Source of the DNA: Chitinophaga japonensis
GTDB lineage: Bacteria; Bacteroidota; Bacteroidia; Chitinophagales; Chitinophagaceae
Assembly (NCBI RefSeq): GCF_007830125.1
Contig: NZ_VLLG01000003.1
Coordinates: 1,292,247-1,356,246 of the forward strand
Direction: 5' to 3'
DNA length: 64,000 nucleotides
The position numbers and the translations under genes are program-made. The first letter of the stretch is position 1. Every line of letters begins with the position of its first letter. The notes under the pieces were generated by a model. It ran no database searches. It saw only the letters and a program-made list of their open reading frames with translations, and was not told the origin of the DNA. Positions 16,721 through 26,286 of the stretch are shown here, piece after piece.

Positions 16721-19459
16721 ATGATATATAGATACCTCATTTCCTGTATTATCCTATGGATGTATAGCACGGCGGTTGATGCCCAGTCGCATGCAATGAA
16801 GGGAACTGTAAGAGATACCGGGATGGGTATTCCCCTGGTGAATGCCTCCGTTGTTTTGTTGCAGGAAAAGGACTCGTTCATCGTTGCGGACACACGTACC
16901 GATGAGAAAGGCCGTTTTCTATTTGACGGCCTGGCAGATACTGCCGCCTATATATTGTTTTTATCTTATCCGGGCTATGCCGCCTACTCCCAAAAGGTAG
17001 AAGGGCGCTGGCTCCGGGAGGGAACCGGTGACCTGGGAACGCTGGGCCTGGTGCTAAAGTCAAAGCTCCTGCGGGAAGTTATTGTCAGGTCGCAGGTAGC
17101 CGCCATCAGGATCAAGGGAGATACTACAGAATATTCGGCAGCGCAGTTCAAATTACAACCTAATGCTACTGTAGAAGAATTGTTAAGGCAACTGCCAGGG
17201 CTGCAGGTCGATCAGTATGGCAATATTACCGCACAAGGGCAAAAGGTGAAAAAAGTGCTGGTTGACGGGGAAGAGTTCTTTGGCGATGACCCGACACTTG
17301 TAACCAGGAACCTGCGTGCAGACATGATTGATAAAGTCCAGGTTTACGACAGGAAATCAGATGCAGCAAATTTTACCGGGATCGATGATGGCGTAAGGGA
17401 CAGGACAATAAACCTGAAAGTCAGGGAAGATAAGAACCACGGTGTTTTTGGAAAGGCAGACCTGGGCGCCGGTACGAATGAGCATTATAACGGGCAGGGA
17501 ATGCTGAATGCCTTCAGCGAAAACCGGAAGATGGCTTTTTTTACCACCTTCAGCAATACCGGGCGTACCGGGCTGGGTTCCTCCGACCGGCAAAAGATAG
17601 GAGCTGATGGGGACGGGGCCGGGAACTACGATGGTAAAGGATTGCCCAGGTCTGTGTCCGCAGGGGCACATTATAATAATAAATGGAATGCGGGTAAAGA
17701 ATCGGTAAACGGGAATTATACGTATAACCTGATGAACATTGAAGGCGATGATGAAGTGGGTTCGCAGAATAACCTTCCAACCGGGCGCATTCTCAGTAAT
17801 TCGTTCCGCCATTTTGCCAATCGTGATACCCGGCAAAGCGCTAATGGGAAGTATGTCCTTAAAGCCGATACCACCTCCACCATTACAGTTTATGCAAATG
17901 GGTACCTTTCAGACGCTGAAAGCGGCAGCTATGGCGCATCCCGCAACAGGCGGGAAGACAGCACGCTAATTTATGATAATGAGTCGCAGGATGATAATAA
18001 TTATCGCCTTAACAGCTTCAATGTGAACTTTTCATGGGAAAAACAGTTGAAAAGGAAAGGGCGGACTTTATCCCTTTATGTAAACAATCATTTTGCTAAT
18101 GACAGATCGGACGGGGAAAGCCGCTCCAGTACCGATTTCTTCGGCCCGGCAGGCAGCCTGGATAGTTCCAGCCTGCTTTTCCTGGGTAAAAGCATGCATG
18201 ACAATTGGCGTAGCAATAGTCTTAAGGTTTACTATACGGAGCCCCTTGCAAAAGGGCTCTCGCTGATCCTGGGCTATGAGCTGGGCAATAGCGCCACCCA
18301 TGATGACAAACGTTCCTATGATCTGGCTAAAGACCCTGCTGCTACCCAAATGGACGCGGAGTTCAGCTCCGTTGTAAACAGCAATACCTGGGCTAACCAG
18401 GGTGGAGCGGCTATAAATTATGCATTGCCCGGAATCATAATACGGGCAGGAAACGATCTTAAGCTGGTGACGATGCATATTGATGACCGGTTGCAGCAGC
18501 TTGCGTTGCGTAAAGATTTTCTGAACTGGAATCCCACTGCCAGTATAGAGGTCAAAGTTGATAAGTACAGGATGCTGCAAGTAGCTTACAAAGGTAACAG
18601 CAACAGTCCTGAGCGGACCCAACTGCTACCGTTAAAATTTAATAATGGACAATTGGCTACCTTCCTGCCTAACATGGAGCTTGAAAATAGCTTCACGCAT
18701 AAATTGAGCGGATCGTATAATGCCGCCCGGATCATGTCAAACATTTACAGTGGCATAAGCGGAAATGTAACGCTTACCACTGACCCTATCGCACAGGCGA
18801 TCACAGTAGACCCCTCAGGAAACTACCGTTATCGTTCCGTAAATATGAATGGGTTCACCAACAGAGCATATTATGTAAATGTTTATTACTCCAGGAAGAT
18901 ACTTCCCGTTGATCTGCAGGTAGGAGCGGCCGTTACTTCAGATGGTGGTACTGCCTTCAGTTCCATCAACAATGCGGTGAATAAGCAGCGCTATAATACC
19001 GCTAAGATCGGGCTGGAGCTGCTCAAGTCGAAGGTCCGCAGATACAGCGCTTACCTGGTGGCGCAGGGAGGCTATACGGTCAACAGGTCTTCCCTGCAAC
19101 CGGAAAATCCGAATAATTATTTTTCCTTTGAATTAAGACCTACTATAGATATTTATTTTCTTAAGAAGTTTCAATTGCATACAGATGCTTACTACCTGTG
19201 GCAGCAGAAGACCCGGGCATTCAACGATAATTTTGATCGTATGACCTGGAATGCCTGGATCGGAGCGAATTGCCTGAAAAATGATCAACTCACCATTAAA
19301 TTGTCCTGCAATGATATCCTGAACCAGAACAGTGGTTATTCCCGTACCGCCAATAATACATTCTTTTCTGAAAACAGGTATACCACGATCCGGCGGTTCA
19401 TCATGATCGGGGTAACATGGAATTTCACCAGATTCAATCATATTAAACAACAAAACTGA
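16721..19459 (+). CDS. Outer-membrane beta-barrel protein with carboxypeptidase-like N-domain
   Basis: 912 residues. Signal peptide ends near TAVDAQ. An N-terminal regulatory-like sandwich (about 25-110: MKGTVRDTGMGIPLVNASVV) precedes a plug-like stretch (DTTEYSAAQFKLQPNATVEE; LRQLPGLQVDQYGNITAQGQ; VLVDGEEFFGDDPTLVTRNL) and a large barrel (OMP_b-brl_3-like) ending in VTWNFTRF. It resembles TonB-dependent receptors but is of the barrel family usually paired with GLPGLI proteins, as here: the GLPGLI start overlaps its stop (TGATG). It could import or export the peptide or its cargo; direction is unknown. Confidence 0.85.
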   Translation: MIYRYLISCIILWMYSTAVDAQSHAMKGTVRDTGMGIPLVNASVVLLQEKDSFIVADTRTDEKGRFLFDGLADTAAYILFLSYPGYAAYSQKVEGRWLREGTGDLGTLGLVLKSKLLREVIVRSQVAAIRIKGDTTEYSAAQFKLQPNATVEELLRQLPGLQVDQYGNITAQGQKVKKVLVDGEEFFGDDPTLVTRNLRADMIDKVQVYDRKSDAANFTGIDDGVRDRTINLKVREDKNHGVFGKADLGAGTNEHYNGQGMLNAFSENRKMAFFTTFSNTGRTGLGSSDRQKIGADGDGAGNYDGKGLPRSVSAGAHYNNKWNAGKESVNGNYTYNLMNIEGDDEVGSQNNLPTGRILSNSFRHFANRDTRQSANGKYVLKADTTSTITVYANGYLSDAESGSYGASRNRREDSTLIYDNESQDDNNYRLNSFNVNFSWEKQLKRKGRTLSLYVNNHFANDRSDGESRSSTDFFGPAGSLDSSSLLFLGKSMHDNWRSNSLKVYYTEPLAKGLSLILGYELGNSATHDDKRSYDLAKDPAATQMDAEFSSVVNSNTWANQGGAAINYALPGIIIRAGNDLKLVTMHIDDRLQQLALRKDFLNWNPTASIEVKVDKYRMLQVAYKGNSNSPERTQLLPLKFNNGQLATFLPNMELENSFTHKLSGSYNAARIMSNIYSGISGNVTLTTDPIAQAITVDPSGNYRYRSVNMNGFTNRAYYVNVYYSRKILPVDLQVGAAVTSDGGTAFSSINNAVNKQRYNTAKIGLELLKSKVRRYSAYLVAQGGYTVNRSSLQPENPNNYFSFELRPTIDIYFLKKFQLHTDAYYLWQQKTRAFNDNFDRMTWNAWIGANCLKNDQLTIKLSCNDILNQNSGYSRTANNTFFSENRYTTIRRFIMIGVTWNFTRFNHIKQQN

Positions 19460-20238
19460 TGTTCATATGTACGCTGATATCATGGATACTGTTGCTGCCA
19501 GGCGCTGTGACCGCGCGGCAGCAGGCTTTCATCAGTAGCGGTAAGATCATATTTGAAAGAAGGGTGAACACCTTTGCCGCGATGGAGATATTCCTTGGAG
19601 AAACCGGTCGGGTACCGAAGGAGCAGATACCATTATTTATGCAACAATACCGCAGTACTGCTCCGCAGTTCTGGACAGAAAATTTTGAGCTGTACTTTGA
19701 CAGGCAGCATACACTCTACCAGCCTGAAAACCCCGATATGGATCATTCCCCAACATTTGTTATTCCCATCGCCTATAATAATAGGGTATACAGCGATCTT
19801 TCAACTAAGGAAACGGTGGCGACCAAACAGGCATTTGAGAAAACATTTCATATTAAAGATGAATTGAGGAAGATCCGTTGGAAATTAACAGATGAGACCC
19901 GGGAAATTGCCGGCTTTCAGTGCCGGAGGGCCAACGCTTTGTTGTTTGATTCCGTTTATGTCGTGGCCTTCTATACGGACGAGATACTTACCAAAGGTGG
20001 TCCTGAAGCGTTTAACGGGCTGCCGGGCATGATCCTGGGTGTTGCGATCCCGTATCAGCATATCACCATCTTTGCCAAGGCGGTAACACGCGTGGATACG
20101 CAGGCGGGAAACTGGAAATTACAGGAAAAGGGGAATGATCATTTGATCGATAGCAAGGAATTTACCGCCATCATGGATGAACTGCTAAGGCAGTTCGGGT
20201 TTACTGCTGCATGGGTACGGTTATTCATGACGATATAA
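19459..20238 (+). CDS. GLPGLI family protein
   Basis: 259 residues with a hydrophobic export signal (LISWILLLPGAVTA) and the family motif as GLPGMILGVAIPYQHI near residue 190. The upstream part (KIRWKLTDETREIAGFQCRRANALLF, then VYVVAFYTDEI) matches the usual GLPGLI core. GLPGLI proteins are secreted, of unknown function, and nearly always next to outer-membrane beta-barrel genes of the type just upstream; the two genes share one base of their stop/start codons, so they are coupled. Confidence 0.88.
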   Translation: MFICTLISWILLLPGAVTARQQAFISSGKIIFERRVNTFAAMEIFLGETGRVPKEQIPLFMQQYRSTAPQFWTENFELYFDRQHTLYQPENPDMDHSPTFVIPIAYNNRVYSDLSTKETVATKQAFEKTFHIKDELRKIRWKLTDETREIAGFQCRRANALLFDSVYVVAFYTDEILTKGGPEAFNGLPGMILGVAIPYQHITIFAKAVTRVDTQAGNWKLQEKGNDHLIDSKEFTAIMDELLRQFGFTAAWVRLFMTI

Positions 20239-20277
20239 AGGAAATAACCGGTACAGCATATATATTCCGGATGAAAA

Positions 20278-21423
20278 ATGAAAAAGTTACTATCCGTACA
20301 TAAGTTTGACCTGGCTATTGTACTGCCCCTGGTCTTCCTGCTCATGCACAGCATCTACTGGCTGGTATGGTTGCTGGTAATTCCCTTTATAATGGCATTT
20401 GTATGTTTTTATCTCCTTAAATGGTTGCTCCCGGTACGGTTTCACCCGGCCATGTTATTCACTTGCAGGCTGTTCTTACTGATCACTTATACGGTTATCT
20501 GTAAATTATATGTATTCGATATTTACAGGGTGAATAGTGAGTCAATGGGTGGTACGCTTAAGAAGGGGGATGTACTGCTGATCAACAAATTAGCCTATGG
20601 GCCGGCAGCGATTAAGGGCATAGCAGATATTTCCTGGATCAGGATCTTTGCGGACGAGCCGCCACCGGATCATAAGTTTGGATGTGCTCCCATACAAAGA
20701 AAGAGCGGTTATTCCGTCATTCACCGGAACGATATATTTGTGTACGAATTGTTCCCGGATTTTTTTGTGGTCAAACGCTGCATCGCCCTGCCTGGAGATA
20801 TTATCAGGCTGCGTAATGACTCGGTATTTATAAACGGGCAGCCGGCAGATTTTCCCGCTTCTTCCCTAAGCCAATATGTGCTGAAATTTAAAAATCAGGG
20901 AAAGCTCAGGGCGTTCGTCAGAACTGTTTCCCCGGAAGCCATTTTATCTGTGGATGTCGATTCCGGCCGTATTGTAGCCAGCCTGCCTTACGCCACCTTC
21001 CTGAGTTTAAGAAATGACAGGGAAGTACAGGTGGAGCGGCTGCTGAATAAGCAACTGGACGGGAAAATACCTTATTTCTGCCCCGACAAATGGACGGTCA
21101 ATACGATGGGACCATTTACCATACCTTTTAAAGGGCTGACCATTACGCTCGATGCTGTTAATAGCCCTGTTTACAAGGAAACGATCCGGCATTGGGAGTG
21201 CCGGCCTGATCTCAACTGGCAACCAGGCTTGCCTGGATCCAGGTATTCTTTTGGTGAGAATTATTATTTCATGCTGGGAGATAATAAGCCCGTTTCGGAA
21301 GACTCCAGGTACCTGGGAGTTATACCGGAGAAGAATATTGTAGGGAAAGTGGTCATGACCATCTATTCGTATCACGATGGAACCTTTAGTTGGAAACGCC
21401 TCTTTAGAAATATAAACGGATGA
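20278..21423 (+). CDS. Divergent signal peptidase I (S26 family)
   Basis: 381 residues. Two or three N-terminal membrane segments (about 12-45 and 58-80) precede the S26 boxes: box B SESMGGTLKKGD with likely nucleophile Ser89 (the usual Pro after Met is Gly), box D FVVKRCIALPGD with the general base Lys166, and box E FMLGDNKPVSEDSRYLG. All catalytic features are thus kept. Between boxes D and E is a long insert (about 175-330), as in large Bacteroidota signal peptidases. Encoded inside the peptide operon rather than with housekeeping genes, it is likely dedicated to operon products, most simply to the AxA site of the six-cysteine peptide. Its end overlaps the next start by ATGA. Confidence 0.85.
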   Translation: MKKLLSVHKFDLAIVLPLVFLLMHSIYWLVWLLVIPFIMAFVCFYLLKWLLPVRFHPAMLFTCRLFLLITYTVICKLYVFDIYRVNSESMGGTLKKGDVLLINKLAYGPAAIKGIADISWIRIFADEPPPDHKFGCAPIQRKSGYSVIHRNDIFVYELFPDFFVVKRCIALPGDIIRLRNDSVFINGQPADFPASSLSQYVLKFKNQGKLRAFVRTVSPEAILSVDVDSGRIVASLPYATFLSLRNDREVQVERLLNKQLDGKIPYFCPDKWTVNTMGPFTIPFKGLTITLDAVNSPVYKETIRHWECRPDLNWQPGLPGSRYSFGENYYFMLGDNKPVSEDSRYLGVIPEKNIVGKVVMTIYSYHDGTFSWKRLFRNING

Positions 21424-23291
21424 AAGAAAATATGCCAACAATCAATGATCTGCATGCCCGCCGCCGCTCCATTTTGGAAGGCATATTGGGTTTCGCTGTG
21501 ACGCTTATGCTGATCTTCACCCCATTGCAAAATGATCCGGACCTTGAAAACGCCACAACAATCTCAAAGACCCTGTTCTTTGCCAGCGGCATACTTGTGC
21601 TGGCACTTCCGGCGCTGATCATATCGATCATGTATGACAGCGGCAAGCGTTTCCGGCTGACCAGGATTGACCTGGTCGTAGGAATGTTTGCGATGTATAT
21701 TCTGACCGGGATCCTGCTCAGGCATGATTTCCGCCTGTCGGCCAGGATAATAGACCTTATTGCAATATTGCTTTTTTATATCATGCTCAGGAGGCGCCCT
21801 TTAAATTTTTTTCTGCCTCTTTTATATGCCGTTTCCGCCTCTGGTATTATCCAATCCGGTTATGGCTTGCTGCAGGTATATAATATCATCCCGTCTCACA
21901 GTCCGTTCAGGCTAACCGGCACTTTTTTCAATTTAGGCGCTTATGCTGCTTTCATTTCGCTCTGTACCTGTTCTTCGGTTACATTGGTCCTTTTTTTTGA
22001 GAAGCAGGTATTGGATGCCGTTAAATCTTCTCCCGCCGGATTTGTGCAGATGCTGGCGGCGCCATTGAAAATTATTCCGTGGTTGAATGTTGCCCTGGCA
22101 ATTATCGTACTGCCCATGACTTATAACAGGACAGCATGGATCACCGTGTTGTTGGCAGCGTCCTGTATGTATGTGACGAAAACAAGGTTCAGGTGGTTCC
22201 CTTTTAAGAAGAGGGTGGTAGGCTATTTATTTTTCAGCTTGCTGGCAGTAGTGTTATTGACTGCCGCCTATTTGCTGAAACGGAACTCGGCGGACGGAAG
22301 AGTGCTGATATGGAAAGCGACAGCAGGCATTATAAAGGACCGGCCAATATTTGGTATAGGATACGATCAGTTTGGCGCCCGGTATATGAATTACCAGGGC
22401 AGTTATATGGAAACCAGCGCTACTGAAAATGAAAAGCAACTGGCGGATAATGTGTACTATGCATTTAATGATCCCTTGCAGTTGACGGCGGAGCTGGGCA
22501 CCGTTGGCCTGTTATTGATTATTGCGCTGGTTATCTGTTGTCTCAGCGTCGGAACTGGATACGAACCCTATAAATATGCAGCTCAGGGATTGCTCCTGGC
22601 CTATGTTGTGACAAGCCTGTTTTACTATCCGCATTTTATTTTGCCACTGAAAATAGTCGGGGCAATTGCACTGGCGATGCTTGCTGCGGCAGACCAGGAA
22701 AATTTTCTTTCCTTCCCGGGGCTAACGTTTGGCCGCAAGCCGCAGGCAGTGCTTTTCCTGCTTGTGCTGGTGTTGTCAGTTGCAGGTATAAGGTATCTGG
22801 GGCGCCTGGCAGATGGATACAGGAATTGGCAGAAGGCTCAAACGGCTTACGAGACACAAAGTTACCAGCAAAGTCTGCGCTATTTTAACCGTGCTTTTCC
22901 CGTTTTAAGCGCTAACGGGGAATTTTTGTCGGGAATGGGAAAGGCTTACCTGAATGCCGATTCGTTGAATAAGGCAGGTTTTTATCTTGAGCAAAGCAGG
23001 CAATATTTAAATAATACGGTAATAGAAATTGCGCTGGGGGATATAAAAGCACAGAAAGGGCAATTTGCGGCGGCGGAAAGTCATTATCAAGCTGCGCTTG
23101 ATATGGTGCCTAACCGCTTTTACAGTGAGTTTATGCTCCTTAAACTGTATGCGATCAGCAGCGACAGCGCCAGGACCTGTAGCAAAGCTGCCGAAATATT
23201 GCATAAGCAGGTCAAGGTACCATCTACCGCTGTACGGCAGATACTGGATTCTGCCAGCAGGTACTATGCTAATTATAAATGTAGTCAATAA
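21420..23291 (+). CDS. O-antigen ligase-like polytopic membrane protein with C-terminal TPRs
   Basis: 623 residues with about 11-12 membrane segments up to residue 460 and then TPR-like helices (QTAYETQSYQQSLRYFNRAF; GKAYLNADSLNKAGFYLEQS; FAAAESHYQAALDMVP). A central YNRTAWITVLLAASCMYV and a large periplasmic loop with DRPIFGIGYDQFGARYMNYQ match the Wzy_C/WaaL-type ligase family, which transfers polyprenol-linked glycans; some relatives glycosylate proteins. In this operon it may glycosylate a secreted product such as the Ser/Thr-rich peptide, but this is inference. Translationally coupled to the signal peptidase. Confidence 0.75.
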   Translation: MKENMPTINDLHARRRSILEGILGFAVTLMLIFTPLQNDPDLENATTISKTLFFASGILVLALPALIISIMYDSGKRFRLTRIDLVVGMFAMYILTGILLRHDFRLSARIIDLIAILLFYIMLRRRPLNFFLPLLYAVSASGIIQSGYGLLQVYNIIPSHSPFRLTGTFFNLGAYAAFISLCTCSSVTLVLFFEKQVLDAVKSSPAGFVQMLAAPLKIIPWLNVALAIIVLPMTYNRTAWITVLLAASCMYVTKTRFRWFPFKKRVVGYLFFSLLAVVLLTAAYLLKRNSADGRVLIWKATAGIIKDRPIFGIGYDQFGARYMNYQGSYMETSATENEKQLADNVYYAFNDPLQLTAELGTVGLLLIIALVICCLSVGTGYEPYKYAAQGLLLAYVVTSLFYYPHFILPLKIVGAIALAMLAAADQENFLSFPGLTFGRKPQAVLFLLVLVLSVAGIRYLGRLADGYRNWQKAQTAYETQSYQQSLRYFNRAFPVLSANGEFLSGMGKAYLNADSLNKAGFYLEQSRQYLNNTVIEIALGDIKAQKGQFAAAESHYQAALDMVPNRFYSEFMLLKLYAISSDSARTCSKAAEILHKQVKVPSTAVRQILDSASRYYANYKCSQ

Positions 23292-23301
23292 TCTCCTGTC
23301 T

Positions 23302-26106
23302 ATGTTGGTATTTAAATTTTTAACGGCCCCTTTAAAAGATCTGTTGTGGCTGCATTGCCTCCCCTTACTGATACTGCTGGTGCTATGCAGCATTACTTTT
23401 TCCTGCAGTTCCGGGAAGGATGATATTGAAACGGAAGTTATCAGCTACTTCGAAAAACAGGGTAACCCGGACAAGCTCAGGGCTGCCAGGTACCTGTTGG
23501 AGCATATGAAAGGACACTATGGCTTGTCCGGCCCCAACTATGACAAGTTCCTGCAGGTACTCCATGACATTCATAAGCTGCCAATGCAGCGTAGAAGCGG
23601 GGCGATCACCGAGCTCGTTACTTATTATAAGATCGGGTATGAGTTTTTTATCAAAAAAGACGGCGAATCGCTGCCGGCCGCATACCTGATCCGTCATATT
23701 GAGAATGCATACCAGGTTTGGGAAAAGGTGCCGTGGCAGAAGGATTATAGTTTTGATATTTTTTGTGAGTATGTATTGCCATACCGGATCGAGAATGAAA
23801 GATACAGTAATTGGTTTGAAAAGTACAATGCTGCCTTCCATGGCATATTCGATGAGATATTTTTCTCCGGGGGATCAGTTTATAAAGCTATATCCTTTGT
23901 GAAGGATACAACCCGGTACCTGACTTTGGAAGACGGGGATAGCTCAACTTTGGTAAAACTGGCGCCTGGAATGAATGCGATCTCATTTGATAGCATCAGC
24001 ATTGATAAAGACGGAGAAAAGTACGTGCGTATTCAGTATACAGGTGGTTTTGATTCGGCCAGGATCAGGCTTGTGCTCAATAAGCGGGATACCATTATGA
24101 AAACACTTTACCCGACTGCCAGTTTATATGCTTACCCTGGAAAACAGTTCAGGTTTAAACTACATTTCCAGAAAGGAATAAATACAATTGATGTCAGCTC
24201 CATTAACAGGAATATAGGCATTGACTATATTGATATCATACCGGTTGAAAAATTCTATAGAAATGATCCGGCATTTGGATTGGTTGACGGGGCCAGCTAT
24301 ATAATCAGGAACGTTGGCAATGGGTCCTGCCTGCAGCTTAAATATAGCGCTGCTGATACCCTGTTGACACATGGTTCCTATAAAGGATTGAAAAGCCAGC
24401 AATTCAATATTCAGAATATTGACTATGGTTTTTTCTGCTTGTCAGCGCTTGAAACCATGGAATTAAAGAAGACGATAGAAGTTTCAAATGATCCCGGGAA
24501 AAATTACGGCAAGCTGCGGCAGGGGAACTTTAGCGGAGCAAATAACCAGCAATGGGCTATTATTCCGGGCGGCGGTAACAGCTATAAGATCATTAGCAAA
24601 TCGAACGGGAAATGCCTGGGTTTAACCGGGAAAGGCGGGTTGGTGGAACAAGCCGTGGACGCCGGCATACCGGCGCAGCGCTGGAAATTTGAGCGGACCG
24701 GCTCACCTGTGATCTTTGATTCGGCACATGTGCCGCAAAACAGCCCGCTTGAATATGCCTGCCGTGTAAAGGACGCGCTTAATTTTGACTGGATGTTGTT
24801 AGGGCATTATTTTCCATCCTTACCCGGGGAGGATATGCTCAAGACCTATACCGGTGATTGCAGGGAACAGTCGCATTATTTACTGTATGTGCTGCGGTCG
24901 CTTGGCATACCTGCAGCAAGTGATTTTGATCTGCAGCACCCTTACCGGGATATGGGGCATGACTGGAATGCGATCATCGATAATAAGGGGAAGACCATCT
25001 ATTACCAGATGGGCAAGAAGCCCGGTACCGGCAGGCCGGATTCACCTGCCGCCAAAATCTACAGGAGGACCTTCAGGGCAGATCCCGCTTCCCTTTTTTA
25101 TAGTAAAGCTCCGGCAGAGCCTGTCCCGGTTTTCTTTAAGGATCCGTATATAAAGGATGTTACAAATGAATATTTTAATACCAAGACCATTTCGGTCCGG
25201 CTTTTTACCGGAAGTAAGATCTCATCCCGTAAAAATGCATATTTATGTGTCTGGGATAACCAGAAATGGTTTCCGGTAGCCGCGGGGAAGATGGATAAAG
25301 GTATGGCCACCTTTAAAGATATGGGATTAAATGCTTTGTATCTGCCAGCCATATTTGGTGATGATGATACAATTATCCCCGCCGGCGACCCATTCATATT
25401 AACAAGTGACGGCCTCGTTCAATATATTTCACCGGACACGGCAAGGAAAGCGCCTGCGGTGCTTAAAAGGAAATATTACTGGGATGCAAAGCATCTTGAT
25501 ACGAGAATGGATGGCGGCAAATTTCAGGCCGCCAATAAAGCTGATTTCTCGGATGCGGTCACGCTTTATATATATAAGGGTAGGACGCAGCCAATACCTT
25601 ATACTATTCCTGTTACAAATGCCGGTGCCTATAAGTTCCTTCGATATGTAAGCCCGAGAGGGGGATATGGCGGCTTGGCGGAACTGGAATTTTTCAATGA
25701 TCAGGGGAAGGAAGTAGCCGGCAGGATTATTGGCAGTGAAGGCAGCTATAAGGATTTTGGAAATACGAAGGAAAAGGTTTTCGACAAAGAGCTGCTTACC
25801 TTCTTCGATGGCGTAAGCAGGGGTGTCAACTGGGTAGGCCTGGAACTGGAGCAGCCTGAAAAGATCAGCAGGATCAGGTTTGTGCCCAGGAATGACGGCA
25901 ACTGCATAGAGGTTGGAGATGAATATGAGCTGATGTGCTGGAATGGAGATACATGGAAGTCCCTGGGTAGAATGATCGCCAGGGAGGATTCGTTGATTTA
26001 TAAGCAATGCCCCACAGGAGCGCTTTTCTTGCTCCATGACAGAACGAAAGGAAGGCAGGAGCGGATATTTACGTTCAGCCCGACCGGCGGGCAGGTGTGG
26101 TGGTAG
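23302..26106 (+). CDS. Lipoprotein with ricin-type lectin, transglutaminase-like and discoidin domains
   Basis: About 934 residues from the ATG at 23302, 10 bases after the ligase gene (the frame is open back to 23065 inside that gene; ATG 23266 is an alternative). A hydrophobic signal ends at a lipobox-like TFSC (Cys35). Residues about 332-475 are a ricin-type beta-trefoil with two QxW-like repeats (NQQWAII, AQRWKF). Then a transglutaminase-like core with Cys520 (GDCREQSHYLL), His553 (GHDWNAI) and Asp560, so the triad appears intact, and a discoidin-like C-terminus from about 776. It could crosslink, cleave or anchor a substrate at the surface. Last gene before the terminator. Confidence 0.7.
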   Translation: MLVFKFLTAPLKDLLWLHCLPLLILLVLCSITFSCSSGKDDIETEVISYFEKQGNPDKLRAARYLLEHMKGHYGLSGPNYDKFLQVLHDIHKLPMQRRSGAITELVTYYKIGYEFFIKKDGESLPAAYLIRHIENAYQVWEKVPWQKDYSFDIFCEYVLPYRIENERYSNWFEKYNAAFHGIFDEIFFSGGSVYKAISFVKDTTRYLTLEDGDSSTLVKLAPGMNAISFDSISIDKDGEKYVRIQYTGGFDSARIRLVLNKRDTIMKTLYPTASLYAYPGKQFRFKLHFQKGINTIDVSSINRNIGIDYIDIIPVEKFYRNDPAFGLVDGASYIIRNVGNGSCLQLKYSAADTLLTHGSYKGLKSQQFNIQNIDYGFFCLSALETMELKKTIEVSNDPGKNYGKLRQGNFSGANNQQWAIIPGGGNSYKIISKSNGKCLGLTGKGGLVEQAVDAGIPAQRWKFERTGSPVIFDSAHVPQNSPLEYACRVKDALNFDWMLLGHYFPSLPGEDMLKTYTGDCREQSHYLLYVLRSLGIPAASDFDLQHPYRDMGHDWNAIIDNKGKTIYYQMGKKPGTGRPDSPAAKIYRRTFRADPASLFYSKAPAEPVPVFFKDPYIKDVTNEYFNTKTISVRLFTGSKISSRKNAYLCVWDNQKWFPVAAGKMDKGMATFKDMGLNALYLPAIFGDDDTIIPAGDPFILTSDGLVQYISPDTARKAPAVLKRKYYWDAKHLDTRMDGGKFQAANKADFSDAVTLYIYKGRTQPIPYTIPVTNAGAYKFLRYVSPRGGYGGLAELEFFNDQGKEVAGRIIGSEGSYKDFGNTKEKVFDKELLTFFDGVSRGVNWVGLELEQPEKISRIRFVPRNDGNCIEVGDEYELMCWNGDTWKSLGRMIAREDSLIYKQCPTGALFLLHDRTKGRQERIFTFSPTGGQVWW

Positions 26107-26235
26107 CCTTGTTGGATTTGCCACCGCTTTCTTCAGGAAAATTGACTATCTCCTCTTTTTGTGTGAAAAATTAATGCAGGGGCAAAGCAATAGTGGATAA
26201 CATCGGGGAAGCTACATTATACTGTCGTTTTCATA

Positions 26236-26269
26236 GCAAAAGAGCTGGCGACACCGCCAGCTCTTTTGC
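26236..26269. terminator. Bidirectional terminator ending the peptide operon
   Basis: A 15-bp perfect stem, GCAAAAGAGCTGGCG (26236-26250) with CGCCAGCTCTTTTGC (26255-26269) and loop ACAC. The A-rich left and T-rich right flanks allow it to end both the plus-strand peptide operon and the minus-strand SPFH/Arc operon, whose last stop is 18 bases away. Confidence 0.85.
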
Positions 26270-26286
26270 TTATAAATGGGATGACA

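Noticed and set aside
23065..23301. 79-residue extension of the ricin/transglutaminase protein
   Set aside because: It overlaps the ligase gene by over 200 bases and would bury the lipoprotein signal.
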